A stretch of 64,000 nt of DNA from Hesseltinella vesiculosa (taxonomy: Eukaryota > Mucoromycota > Mucoromycetes > Mucorales > Cunninghamellaceae), in the NCBI GenBank assembly GCA_002104935.1, contig MCGT01000013.1, forward strand, positions 372,001 through 436,000. The letters are read 5' to 3'. Position numbers and translations under genes: made by a program. The notes under the pieces are model-generated. The model saw nothing but the letters and a program-made list of their open reading frames with translations, ran no database searches and was not told the DNA's origin. Each line of letters begins with the position of its first letter. Within the stretch, counting starts at the first letter, position 1. This document shows positions 1 through 10,818 of the stretch, in pieces.

Positions 1-3000
1 GCTGGCGCAGCAGATCCAGGACTTGCTTGCGATCCATGGCAATTCGGTAGTTCAGGTCGCCGCTGAGGAAGACATGTTCGTGATCGAGGATCAGGCTGCC
101 ATCGCCACCGTCGGCAAACAGGTCCATGTTGCGTTGGTAGGCTGGAAAGGCGGCGGAGTTGAGGATGCCTTCGGCATCGGCATTGCGATCTTGCACGTGC
201 GACTGGCCAGCAGCCAAATGACAGTTGACAAAACAAAACGACGAGTGCTCGTACATGAACCGGATCGCAATCCCGCCCTTGTTGCCGTGGATGCTTTTGT
301 TCATCACCTTGAGACCAGTCTTGACCACGGTGGCGTCGCAGTTCCAGACACGGCTCATCTCAGTTTTCTTGACAAACACACAGCTAAACAGGCCGACCAG
401 TTGGTCGGTCTTGTACACAGAATAAGCATCTCGGCCATAATTGTCGCCGATCACCCGGACCAAATGATCGTGCCAAAGTCGGTATCGGTGCGTCAGCATT
501 TCATCGGCGTCCTCCAGTGTCTCGATTTTTTTCCTTGAAGCAAACAACGATTCTATATAAAAAAAAAAAATCAGCAAACCCCTTCTTGTACCAATGGTTT
601 TGTCTCCCTTACTGGCTGTCTGTTTTTTGGATTCCAAATCAATGATTTCTTGGATCCCAACGACAATCACATCTGGGCTGTCGGCCTCACCCAGCCATTC
701 ATGGACAAGGTCGTTGTCCTTGCCTGTCAGTTTCTCGGGTTTGTTGGCGTCAATATTCCACGAGCAAATCATCACTTGAATTGGACGGTAGTTGCTATAG
801 CTGTCGGCTTTGAGCTGTAATTGACGATCTATAGAGTCAAACGTTAGGGACCATCACCATGCTAGATGTTTCATTGTCTCGGTTTTTTTTTTTTTTTTTT
901 TTTTTTTTACCATGCCAACTGTCGGTCATCATGCCATCCCAGAGAGCAACTTCGCCATGGGTATCACCGGTAATGACCTGCAAAAGGCCATCGTTGCGTA
1001 GGAACCGTGAGTCGTCGACAAGCAAGGATGTGAGTGGGCTCTTGTGGGCCGACCAGAGTTTGACCACGCTCCATCGCTCGGGTCGAGTGTCGTAGACATA
1101 GACCATGCCGGTATTGTAGCCTGTCCACAGGTAATGTTGATCCACAGCAGTCATGGCACAGATCCCATACAGTGACACAGTGTAGACTTGCACCTTTTCC
1201 AGCGTTTGCTTGTCCCAGAGGGTGACTTTGCCGTCATCATGGCCGGCAAAGACTACATTGTGATGGAAAGGCACAACGGCGAGGCCAGTGATGTTACCGA
1301 GGTCATTGGGAATGCGCACCTGCTGCTGGCTGTAGTCGGACGTTGGCTTGTGGCTGTCCAGGCCGCGGTAGACATGCAAGGATCGACCATTGGACAGCCA
1401 GAGATCGTTTTTGTCGGCGACAAGAGCCGCAGTGGTCTTGCTCATGACCATGTACTTTTGCGGCAGCATGGCGGTGCTATTCAGTTTGAGGCCAGCCGAG
1501 GTCGAGGACACAACGGGCCAGATCGCAAGCAGGCCGCTTTCATCCAACGTCCAAATCTCAGCATTGCGTCGACGGAACATGAACGAGATGGGCTGTTTGT
1601 GGCTGCTGGTGACTTTGGTGATGGCTTTTGTCTTGCAGTCGATGGAAAGGATCGTGCCGTCGTTCATGCCCACCCACAGGTACCGTCCCTGGTCGTCAAG
1701 GCGCAGGGCCGGCAAAAAGACAAGGCTGCGAATCCGGTCATGGTCGCCGCCGGCGGTGACGTCTTGCGAAAACACGGTGGTGCCGGTCAGGGTGTTGCGC
1801 ACGCAGACCTCATTGACACCTGTGGCCACAAACGATCCAAACACAGCCATGGGCTGGGACTTGCTGTTCTGCTGCGCACCTTGGAAACGAAGTTCGCCGC
1901 CGCCGACGCAGGGTGGGTTACGGGTGGCCGAGCTAAAGTCCGGGTAGATACTCTTGGACATCAGGTTGCTTTCGCGCAGGTGGGAGCCCGTCAGGCCAGG
2001 AGACACGGCCAGGGTCTGGGAGCGTTTCAATGGCGAGCCGGTGCTTGATGGATTGACACTGAGGCTGGATGGTTGATGCAAGTCGTCCATGGAGCCACCA
2101 AACTTGGGGTTGCCGATGGCGGAGATGCTTTTGTTGGTTGGAGGTGTGTACTGGTGCGCACTGATGGTGTGAGAACGCGACAGGGCCGAAGTGGATGGCC
2201 GAGGAGGCAGCTGCGGAGAGTCGGTGGCCAAGTGGGAAGTGGTTGGGCGGGGCGGCAGCACGGGCGGAGTGGAAATACCTATGGCCTGGAAAGGGCTGGC
2301 GACGCCAAAGTTGCTGGCATCGCCGGGCAACACAGGCACAGGCTGGACCACCGTTGGCATGCTCAATGGCTCCTGAGACATAGTCAAAGACAAGGAAGGC
2401 TTCGTCAAGGGCGGTTGTTTTGCTGGTTGGGGGACGGAAGGCGTGCTGGGCACCGGTGTTGGGACAATGGAAGGTTGGTTGGTCGAAGCACCGTCAAAGA
2501 TGATGCGGTGATATTTCTTGCTGGGAGGGGGTGGAGGTGGAGGCGGCCGTTGTTTGGTTGGGGTCTTGGCAGGGGGTGGGGGAGTGGGCTGAGTGCGGTC
2601 AGGCGAGGTATCATATCGGATGTGTGCTTCTTGCACACGCATGGAGGTTCTTTTGCTGGTATCGCTTTCGGTGGTGTCAGAATCCGAGTCCAAGCAGCTG
2701 CTGTCATCGTCGGATATTTCGTTCTGGTCCGAGCTATCGTCGGCGTGCTCGTCCTCCGGTTGGTGTCTGTCCCCAAAAGGATCGCTGCTCGTGCTGGCAC
2801 CTCTTAATCTCTGGGGCGGCACGGACACAGGCGAGTCGGCTGGAGGGACGGGTAGAGGCGGGCTGATGATTGGCGGGCACGGCCGTTGTTGGTCTTTTGG
2901 AGTGATCGTTGGCGTGCTGGCAGTCAGGGTGGTTTTTGCTAACCCTTGCGCAATAGACTCGATGGTCTTGGCATTTTTTGGCGGGACAGGCACAGCCGGG

Positions 3001-3426
3001 ATGCTGGATGGTTGGGTGAATTGGGAGGCCAATGCTGATACACGACTCGAAGTGGCGGAAGAAGTAGAGGGTGTCGATGAGGGAGTCATGTCAGGTTTGT
3101 CTATGACAATGAAATCCGGGCGGTGAGTGTAGGTGCTGAAACATCACGTCGTTTAAAGTCGTGGGTCACCGTTCTTTTTTTCTTTTTTTCTTTTTTTCCT
3201 TTTTACCTGGTGAGGATGAAACTACAGACTTGGCATTTGGAATGGGAACAGGCGTTTTTGCTGGGACGGGTGGCTCATCAGCTGACAAGGAAGCTACGCT
3301 TGGATTTCTTGATAACGTGAGAGAATGAGCTGCAGCTGGAGGTTGAGCACAAGCTTCATGGCTGGCCCATCGCTTTTTTAGTTCTTGAAAACTAACCGTT
3401 GGTTCATCGTGATCGTCCGTATTCAT
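1..3426 (-). CDS. WD40-repeat inositol polyphosphate 5-phosphatase (C-terminus beyond window)
   Basis: Exons 3207..3426, 911..3100, 613..828 and <1..552 (minus); all junction phases agree. The protein opens with a Ser/Pro-rich disordered region containing proline runs (about residues 75-380), followed by a WD40-like beta-propeller (about 400-795) ending near VALWDG. The phosphatase domain starts at CSWNID (exon 3). It continues in exon 4 with the NKGGIAIR, NCHLAAG and GDLNYR motifs that mark 5-phosphatases acting on phosphoinositides or inositol phosphates. The second exon starts at CATAG rather than an upstream CAG because only that phase stays open. The start ATG at 3424-3426 gives MNTDDHDEP; an in-frame upstream start is possible but has no support. 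A propeller fused to a 5-phosphatase is known from fungi and plants. The propeller presumably targets the enzyme to a membrane or partner (inference). The 3' end lies left of the window. Confidence 0.88.
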
Positions 3427-4239
3427 AACAAGATCATCCAAGTGCAGAAGAATATGTATATAAAAAGAGTCCGCTAGTATCAATCAACTTTGTTTGAACA
3501 GCGTTTGTTTGAAAAGTGAAGGAAAAAAAAAAGCATTTTTTTAGTGTAAAGCTTTTTTTTATTTTTAGAATTTCATTCTCCGTGATCAAAGCTGCAGCGT
3601 TGAGGATTTTTTTTTTTTAATTTCTTTCACTGCTGTCCCTGACACGTTTTGGGCTGAAGACAACACTTGTGAGCAATGGAAATGGTCGCCAAAGAGAACC
3701 CGCACCGCTCCAACAAAAGGGAAAGCAGAGGAAAAGCAATTGAACCTTGCCACCTGGCCATTAGCCTGCATGCCAAGAATGAAAAAGGAGAGGTGCTACA
3801 CTCTCAATTGAAACAGAGGTTTGTAGCCCAGTCTCGGTGACTAGAAATTCAATCTTGAAAAATATCAAGCCGACCAAAAAAAGGAAAACCACATTGGCAA
3901 TAACCTATTTCAAACAAGTCAGGCATGAAGATTGCTTAAACATCATCAGGTGCACGTCCTTTGGTCGGGATGACTTGTTTTTTGTAGCGCTTTCAATGCT
4001 GGCTGGCGCCTGGCACGTGTTTTTCCACTTATCTCTAGTTCACCACCACGATGTCAGAGACGCCAGAGCTCTTCACCGTGATCATGCATCATTCTATACT
4101 AGCTATGTCCAAAATTTGTGAGTCAGCGGGGGGGGGCTCCTTCTTTCTGTTTGGTTTATGTACACTGCAAGGGTTGAGAAAGTAAAATCAAGTACGCGTG
4201 AAATCATTTTAATGTATGTTTGTCAGCCTCTCCCTACAC
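3427..4239. other. Intergenic, no gene recognised
   Basis: This stretch is the upstream region of the minus-strand phosphatase gene. It holds short A/T homopolymers and a TATA-like stretch near 3456-3464. A sequence resembling a transposon end lies at 4159-4187 (see findings). Small ORFs here have no coding character. Confidence 0.5.
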
Positions 4240-5175
4240 TGTCTGAGAGAGCTACCATTTTAGCCAGGGTCATTTCTCGCCATTTTGTACTGGCATGCAA
4301 AATTTGGGAAGGATTTATTTAGAGCAATTTTGCACCGTGATTTTGGATCGGATCGCCTGGGGGTTCCCTGGCGAAAATGGGCGATTTTTCATTTTTTTTA
4401 GCGGAGGAATTGGAAGTGTGAAAACGAAACGGATCAAAGGTTGGCTGGGCGATCTTCATCCATCGACCAGGTTTTTTCAATATCATCATCATTCATTCAT
4501 TTGCGCTCTTCTACAACATTTCATGTCGATCTAATCACTCAAAAGTGCTGTGCGAAGGTTGCTGTTTTTTTTTTTTTTTTTCAGAAATGAAGAGAAAATA
4601 TTCAGCCTCCGCACAGTACCCTTCGATTCCATGGCTTTGCGTGCAGGACAATTCCAAAATAATTCAAAGGCCCAACCTTCTCCAAAACAATCCAAAAATC
4701 CAAAGTCACTGCCCTTGAGCATGTACCACTTGACGACACCAGGCTTTCTCTGTTTATTGGTGGTTGTGCGTGCACCAGCCGAGGAGTGGGATGGCGCATG
4801 CGGAGGCTGAATATCGCAACCTCATTTATTCATCATTTTGAAAAAAAAAAAAGCAACCGTCGCACAGCACTTTTGAGTGATTAGATCGACATGAAATGTT
4901 GTAGAAGAGCGCAAATGAATGAATGATGATGATATTGAAAAAACCTGGTCGATGGATGAAGATCGCCCAGCCAACCTTTGATCCGTTTCGTTTTCACACT
5001 TCCAATTCCTCCGCTAAAAAAAATGAAAAATCGCCCATTTTCGCCAGGGAACCCCCAGGCGATCCGATCCAAAATCACGGTGCAAAATTGCTCTAAATAA
5101 ATCCTTCCCAAATTTTGCATGCCAGTACAAAATGGCGAGAAATGACCCTGGCTAAAATTGTAGCTCTCTCAGACA
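4240..5175. repeat. Foldback (long inverted-repeat) element with a nested inverted-repeat insert
   Basis: The left arm 4240-4585 and right arm 4839-5175 are near-identical reverse complements (about 340 bp each, a few mismatches). The outer ends read TGTCTGAGAGAGCTAC and its complement, and the inner ends lie in T/A homopolymers. The 250-bp centre contains a second perfect 16-bp inverted repeat, ATATTCAGCCTCCGCA at 4598-4613 and its complement at 4799-4814. This suggests a small element nested in the loop. Each arm carries the same 79-codon ORF, but the diverged copy at 14.3 kb does not keep it open, so it is probably not a protein. No transposase is present, so the structure resembles a non-autonomous foldback or MITE-like element. 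Confidence 0.85.
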
Positions 5176-5502
5176 ACGGAGGGAAAGAAGAGTGGAAAAA
5201 AAAAAAAAAAAAAACTCGCCAGCCGAGACTTTGGACAAATTAGGAAGAGTCACAGTGACCCAATAAAACGGTTCGTTCCATAGCCTGGTCAGGAACCGAA
5301 CGGATCTGTCCCTTTGCAGTCAGCTGGCGTGAGGTGAAGCTTCATGCTTGGTATAAGTACAGATTTTATTTCAGCCCGGTTCCTAGAAACTACGGATAAA
5401 TGCCAAATGAGCACAGATCTCCATGTTTGCATTTCGAACGCCAGTACAACGTTGATCATGTGACACGCGGGAATTGTGCTTGTTCTCACTGCAGAAAAAA
5501 AG

Positions 5503-5510
5503 TATAAAAG
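5503..5510 (+). promoter_or_regulatory. TATA box of the aldo/keto reductase gene
   Basis: TATAAAAG lies 80 bp upstream of the start codon at 5590, followed by a pyrimidine-rich leader and poly(A). The spacing is typical of a fungal TATA promoter with a short 5' UTR. Confidence 0.6.
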
Positions 5511-5589
5511 CTGGCACGTCCTCCCTTTTTATTCCTGTTCTTTCTTCAAACCTTTTTTTTTTTAAAAAAAAAAAACAAACTCGGCAATA

Positions 5590-6940
5590 ATGGAATACAC
5601 TCGCCTCGGAAACACTGGATTAACTGTTAGCAAGATCGCCCTTGGCTGCATGAGCTACGGCTCATCGCAATGGGCTAGTTGGGTCAAGGATGAAGATGAA
5701 TCTCTGGAACTGATCAAAAAAGCTTACGACCAAGGCATCAACTTCTTCGACACCGCGTTCGTCTCTTTTCTTTTTGTTTTTTCACCATCTCCAGTACTAA
5801 CATTTACTTTCATAGTGACGCTTATGCGAATGGTGCAAGTGAAAAAGTCTTGGGCGCGGCCATCAAGAAATTCAACCTGGCCAGAAGCCGTATCGTTGTT
5901 GCCACCAAGCTCTTCTTCCCCGTGATGGACGATATGAACGTGAATGGGTTCACCTTGGGTCCCAATGATCCTCGTACGGTGAATGCCCGTGGTCTGTCAC
6001 GCAAGCACATATTTGATGCCGTCGATGCGTCTTTGGAACGTCTTGGCCTGGAGTACATTGATCTGTTGTATATTCACCGTTTTGATAAGGTAAAAAAAAA
6101 AAGGGGATGGATGATTTTTCTACCGTCGTCTTGCAGTGGCTCAACGGTGGAGTTTGGAAATCGGACAACCAAAAAAAAAAAAAAACTGGCACAGCTGACG
6201 AATAGTTTGCGTGCTGATTAATGTAGACCACGCCCATTGAAGAAACCATGGAAGCCCTTCATGACATTGTCAAGTCAGGCAAGGTACGCTACATTGGCGC
6301 AAGTTCTATGTACGCTTGGCAATTCGTGCGTATGAATGCGGTGGCCGAAAAGAATGGCTGGACTCAATTCAAGGCTATGCAGGTACGATTCCCTTTTTTT
6401 ACAAAGCACGCCATCTTATTTTCCTCGGGGTTGGCTGTCATTTAGAATCTGTACAATTTGATCTATCGAGAAGAAGAACGTGAGATGATCCCCTATCTCA
6501 TTGATCAAGGCATTGGCCAAGTTCCTTGGAGTCCACTGGCAAGGGGTCTTTTGGCTCGCCCTGCTGGTGAAACTTCCCAGCGACACCAAGTGGATCATGC
6601 GGTTCGCTCCTACTTTGATGAAAAGTCGGCTGAAAACGATGCCGCCATTATTACCCGTGTTGCCGAAGTGGCGGATAAGAAGAATGTGCCCATGTCCCAG
6701 GCAAGTTCCACGACAAAATGAAAAATACCGAGACAAGGAATTAACGATGAGACTGGGAAAAAAAAATAGGTTGCCTTGGCCTGGGTTCTGAAAAATCCCG
6801 CTGTGTCGTCGGCCATTGTGGGCATCAGCAAAGAATCTCATCTGATGGATGCCATTGCCACCTTGAAGGTCAAGTTGACGGACGAAGAAGTCGCCCTCTT
6901 GGAAGAGCCATACATGCCTCGCCATCTCATTCCCATGTAA
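5590..6940 (+). CDS. Aldo/keto reductase
   Basis: Exons 5590..5756, 5816..6089, 6227..6382, 6446..6700 and 6770..6940 give 340 residues, the usual family length. It is a cytosolic NADPH-dependent reductase of aldehydes and ketones on a TIM barrel. The family tetrad is visible: D54 and Y59 in the DTADAY segment, K87 (VATK) and H143 (LLYIHR). The C-terminal cofactor region includes the [11 protein letters not shown] and SSAIVGIS segments. It is closest in pattern to yeast YPR127W/AAD-like and plant auxin-induced reductases; the substrate cannot be told from sequence. Intron 4 appears to use a GC donor (CAG/GCAAGT), because only that junction joins MSQ to VALAWVL in frame. Confidence 0.93.
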
Positions 6941-6991
6941 ATACGCTATGACTTGTTCCATATTAAAAACCCCCAGCTCCCATTATATTTT

Positions 6992-8549
6992 TTATGACAG
7001 GAGATCATCTACAGTGACGCGTTGATTGTTTGCTTGAAGGCCCATCCAAGGCGCCCAAGGTTGTGTGAGTTGGAATGGTTGCAAAGGGAAGCCTGCGGTT
7101 GGGTCTGGGGTTGTGTTTTCTGATTTCAGGGGATCAAAATCACCCGAACACGGACCTTTTTCTTGAAAGGTTCCCAGATCTTGTGTGACAGTCCATTCTG
7201 AGTGGATGGAGGAGGGTGAGGCTGTGTCTTGAAGATCAAGTAAATCATGAGACGCAGTGGTTTCTGGAAAAAAAAAAATAAAACGTTGAGTGTGACTCAT
7301 TTTTGCCTGGGCAAATTTGGTTGAACCTTGTTCCACAGTGATGAAATCACCCCAGTCTTCCTGTGTTTCAGATGCCGGGAAGGATGAATCAGGTCCGGTT
7401 GGCATGGCTGGCTCGATGGGCTGGAAAGGCAGGTCATATGGTTCAGGTGACGGTGCAGTATCACTGGCGAGGTGATCTGTTTTGGCTGTCGAAGACAAGG
7501 CGGAGAAGAAACTGAAGCGAGATCGCCGCTTCGTTTTTTTTTCTGCGTCGTCGTCAGCATCCACAGACCAGTTGTTTTCTGCAGACGTGATCATTTCAAA
7601 GCGGTCTTCTTGGTGTGGATCAAGGAAATCTTCACGCAGTACGCCATTGTCCATGACATCCAGGTCTAGGTAGGCGTTTGTGTCGTTTTGGTTGAGATCC
7701 CCGACTGGGGGCTGGGGCACTGCCATGGTAGCAGCACCATTCGGTCCTGGGACGTAGTCATAGGGTGTGGGTGAGATGGGGTCTTTGGAGCTAACACCCA
7801 TCAGTCTCTCCCCGGAAGGACGGCCAAGAGCTCGCAAGCGGTCGATTTCCTCTGCATTTCCCACAAGGTCCTCGATCGCTTTTGCTCGAATACGTACTAC
7901 AAGAGAGAAATAAAAAAGGAAAAGAGCGAACTGGTGTGAGACAAGTCTAAAAAAAAAGGGACCACTTCGGCTGTGTAACAAGTCCTGCCTTTTTTTTTTT
8001 TTTTTCATTTATGCTTTTTACCATTGACGCCTTTGTCCTTTCCTTTGTCATCAATATAGGTAAAGGTCTTGAGATTTTGTAATATGGTCATATGGGATTG
8101 CACGCTAGTCACCAAGTCATGATGACCATATTTCAGTAGGTACTCCAGCAAAACAAGGGCCTGCCAAGATGGGTGAGAAAGTATATTTTCTTTTTTGGCC
8201 GATTTTTTTATTACCTTGTAGATGTTCAGCCACAGTCTTGGATCATTTAGAGTTAGGCGACGGTACAATGCATTCATCATGAAGTCTTGGTTTTCACTTG
8301 CAAAAAAAAAAAAAGCACGGTTACTGAGAGCGACGGATGGAAGTTCGTAGGTTTCGGTCGGGCTTACGGGGCCATAGAGCTGTCTGCTAAGCCGCGCATC
8401 AGTGCCGATGGCGCTCCCCATGCATCATTGTTTGTAGCCTCAAGCACCTTTGTTTCCATTGGGTCGTAAAAATGGACTGCATGTTTCCTATGCAAAAAAA
8501 AAAAAAAGGTGGTGCGGAAGGATGCCGCCAAGGAACGTGAAAATGACAT
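6992..8549 (-). CDS. ENTH-domain protein (epsin family)
   Basis: Exons 8368..8549, 8215..8296, 8022..8160 and 6992..7896 (minus) give about 435 residues. The ENTH domain (roughly residues 20-165) shows the KVLEATNNDAWG, LEYLLKYG and FTYIDDKGKDKGVNVR signatures of epsins. These bind phosphatidylinositol phosphates and clathrin adaptors at endocytic or trans-Golgi membranes. The long tail is acidic and disordered, with short WGDF, DPLK and DLLDL stretches that could bind AP-1/AP-2 or clathrin (inference). The N-terminus is uncertain: reading from ATG 8547-8549 passes through a T13 run that could instead be the end of an intron. A 33-nt in-frame stretch at 7265-7297 is either coding or a very short intron. 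Confidence 0.88.
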
Positions 8550-10672
8550 GTTAGTGCATCCTTTTCGACAGGTTATTCTCTCTAGGGTGAGTTATACATT
8601 CGGTTGAAAACACCCTAAACAGGTTGACGAGGTGAAGACGCATGAGAAAAAAAAAAAAAAAAAAAAAAAGAGCCATCGTTTTTAGTTTCTCACGCCTTGC
8701 TGTGCATTGTTTGTTTTTTTTACGTCGCTACCTTGATTTGAAAGTCGGTTCTTTCCATCCGTCTGTTTTGAAGTGGTGGAGATAAAAGGAAGAAGAGGAA
8801 GAAAAAAAGAACTTGTGATTTTTTATTTAGGGTGATGATGTTATTTTTGGCTGAGTAGGAGAACGATCTTCTTTTTCGAGGCACAACACAAGCTGAGCCC
8901 ACAAATACCATACACGCCTTTTTCTGACATTTACCATTCCAAGACTCTGTTTTCCAAATGACCGATTCAAAGAAGAAATCATCTTTGGTTTCAAAAAAAA
9001 CACTTGGCCGCTGTTTTTGGTAACTGATTTTTAACGAGCAACAGTCAGGTAGCGACCTTGCTCTCCATCCATTATACATGTTCTTGGGCTTCTTGGACGA
9101 CATTTCCAATGGTGACGGGTATCATGTAAACGTCAGTACTAGTCGGTGACTTTATGTGAGAAAGTGAGAAGGGGAATTGCCCTGAGCCTTTTTTTTCCGC
9201 AAACACGCCAAAAAGCTCATCACCGCGATTTCTGGCCAAAATCCCGGCTTCTTTCCAAAAAAAAAAATAGGTAGATGTGGAATGGAAAGTGGCAGAGGAA
9301 AGTAATAAAATACCGAGGACACAAGCGGTTGATAGGTAAAACCGAGGTTTGAAAGAAAACCTTTTTTTTTTTTTTTTTGGATGCCGTGCACATTGCGAGG
9401 GGGTGAAGTGAATCGCGTTAATTAGCAGCCTGGCATCGTTCTTGCTACTGCAGTTGATGAGGAAACTGTTGCCAATAATCACTCCCATTTTATGCATCAT
9501 CACGATTTGAGATCATCTGTTTTCATACTTGTTTTATGGAGCGGCTGTATTGGCCCATGATATGTTTTTCTTGTGTAACGATTATGCAATCAAGTGGCCA
9601 ACTTTTGATGCTTGCCATCCGCATGGCTTCTCCTTTCTTGTTTGTTGCAGAGCAAAAAAACCTTAACAGGTTTTTGTTTTCGGAATACCATATATTTTCG
9701 GTGACCCGATCTGCTGTTGTTTTTTGACATCCACGGCTCCATCCCGCACATCCAAACAGATTTAGATGGGGTGGAAGAAAAGAAAACCCGCTGGGCAAAA
9801 AGGACATGTCGTCGAATTAGTCTCCGGAGGCAAGGTCCTCTCTTAGGACCCTTATCTCAAAACAAGGAAAAAGGAGGGACATTTTAGATGAGAGAACGAG
9901 CATTGTGATCATTAGGTTCATGTGAAAAAAATACATGCATTGATGTAAATGGGAAACGAACAGTTGAAAAGACAAAGAGAATCAAGTCATGGGCATTGTG
10001 TGCTTTTCATTTCCCCCTAATTTTGTATTAATCGTGCACCGACCTGTCTTCTTTGCCCCCCCAGGTACTTGACTTGTGCGATTTTATGAGGTGACACCAA
10101 ATAACAAAAAAGGTCCATTTTTTTCAGTAGGCCCGTGTTTTCTAAATTTGGATGCATCATCTGTGGTATTCAATGCTTCTCTCGCTTCCTTTTTGTAGAT
10201 GTGCTTTTTCTACGCGTTTTATTAGGTGCAAAATAAAACGATATCTGTCAATAGGAATGCTAAATGATCGAAAGATATTGAGGAGATAAAAAGGGAGCAG
10301 GGAGGAAAAAGGAGGTTTAGATATTTTCGCGTGAGTGCGGTGAGAGTTTTTTTTTTTTTTTTTTTTTGTTGTGGTTCCCTCGTTTGACAAAGGAAGGCAC
10401 TTTTTTAGAAAAATGTGCAAACGGGGATTGAATCAAGGAGAAGAGGCTCTTGGGGCATTTTGGGTAAAAGCAAAAAAAATTGGCCAAGGCGGCTTGACAA
10501 GTTTGATAGGTAACAAAAAAAAAGGGGGAGGGCTTCAGTTTGGGATTTTTTTTTTTTTTTTTTTTGCTCCTTATTGGAAAGAAGGGATTACTCTTTTTGG
10601 ACGTGACGGCCCATGGCACCCTCTCTAACCTGATCTTCGCATGGCAACCGGTTCTCCAACCATCTCCATATT
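8550..10672. other. Intergenic, no gene recognised
   Basis: About 2.1 kb with many poly(A)/poly(T) runs, including A23 at 8647-8669 and long T runs near 10349-10367 and 10546-10565. Several short ORFs exist on both strands (for example minus 8720-9109), but they are lysine/phenylalanine-rich readings of homopolymers. I could not tie any of them to a family. Confidence 0.4.
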
Positions 10673-10679
10673 TATAAAT
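10673..10679 (+). promoter_or_regulatory. TATA box of the PX-PB1 gene
   Basis: TATAAAT lies about 140 bp before the ATG at 10819. It is followed by a long CT/T-rich pyrimidine tract (10700-10760) of the kind that marks fungal core promoters. Confidence 0.5.
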
Positions 10680-10818
10680 GGAAACACCGATCCTCCATTT
10701 TCTTCTCTTTTTCTTCACTCTCTCTCTCTCTTTTTTTTTTTTTTTTACCTCTTCTTCGCTTTTTTCCTCTTTCTCTTCGACAGCGCTTTTTTTTTTTATC
10801 TATACAAACTCAAGGTTG

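Noticed and set aside
1188..2048. 286-residue plus-strand ORF opposite the WD40 phosphatase gene
   Set aside because: It is the antisense of a strong coding exon, with no recognisable domain and no splice context. The minus frame carries the conserved propeller and is spliced in phase to the 5-phosphatase exons.
4295..4534. 79-residue ORF present identically in both foldback arms (also 4881-5120, minus)
   Set aside because: Identity follows from the inverted repeat itself. The diverged copy at 14.3 kb does not keep the frame, so there is no evidence of protein-level selection.
7265..7297. 33-nt intron in the epsin last exon
   Set aside because: It has GT and AG ends and is a multiple of three, but it is shorter than any confirmed intron here and the frame is open through it. 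Left as coding with a note.
8720..9503. Minus-strand ORFs of 129 and 143 residues
   Set aside because: Largely Lys/Phe from poly(A)/poly(T) readings. No family resemblance and no consistent exon structure.
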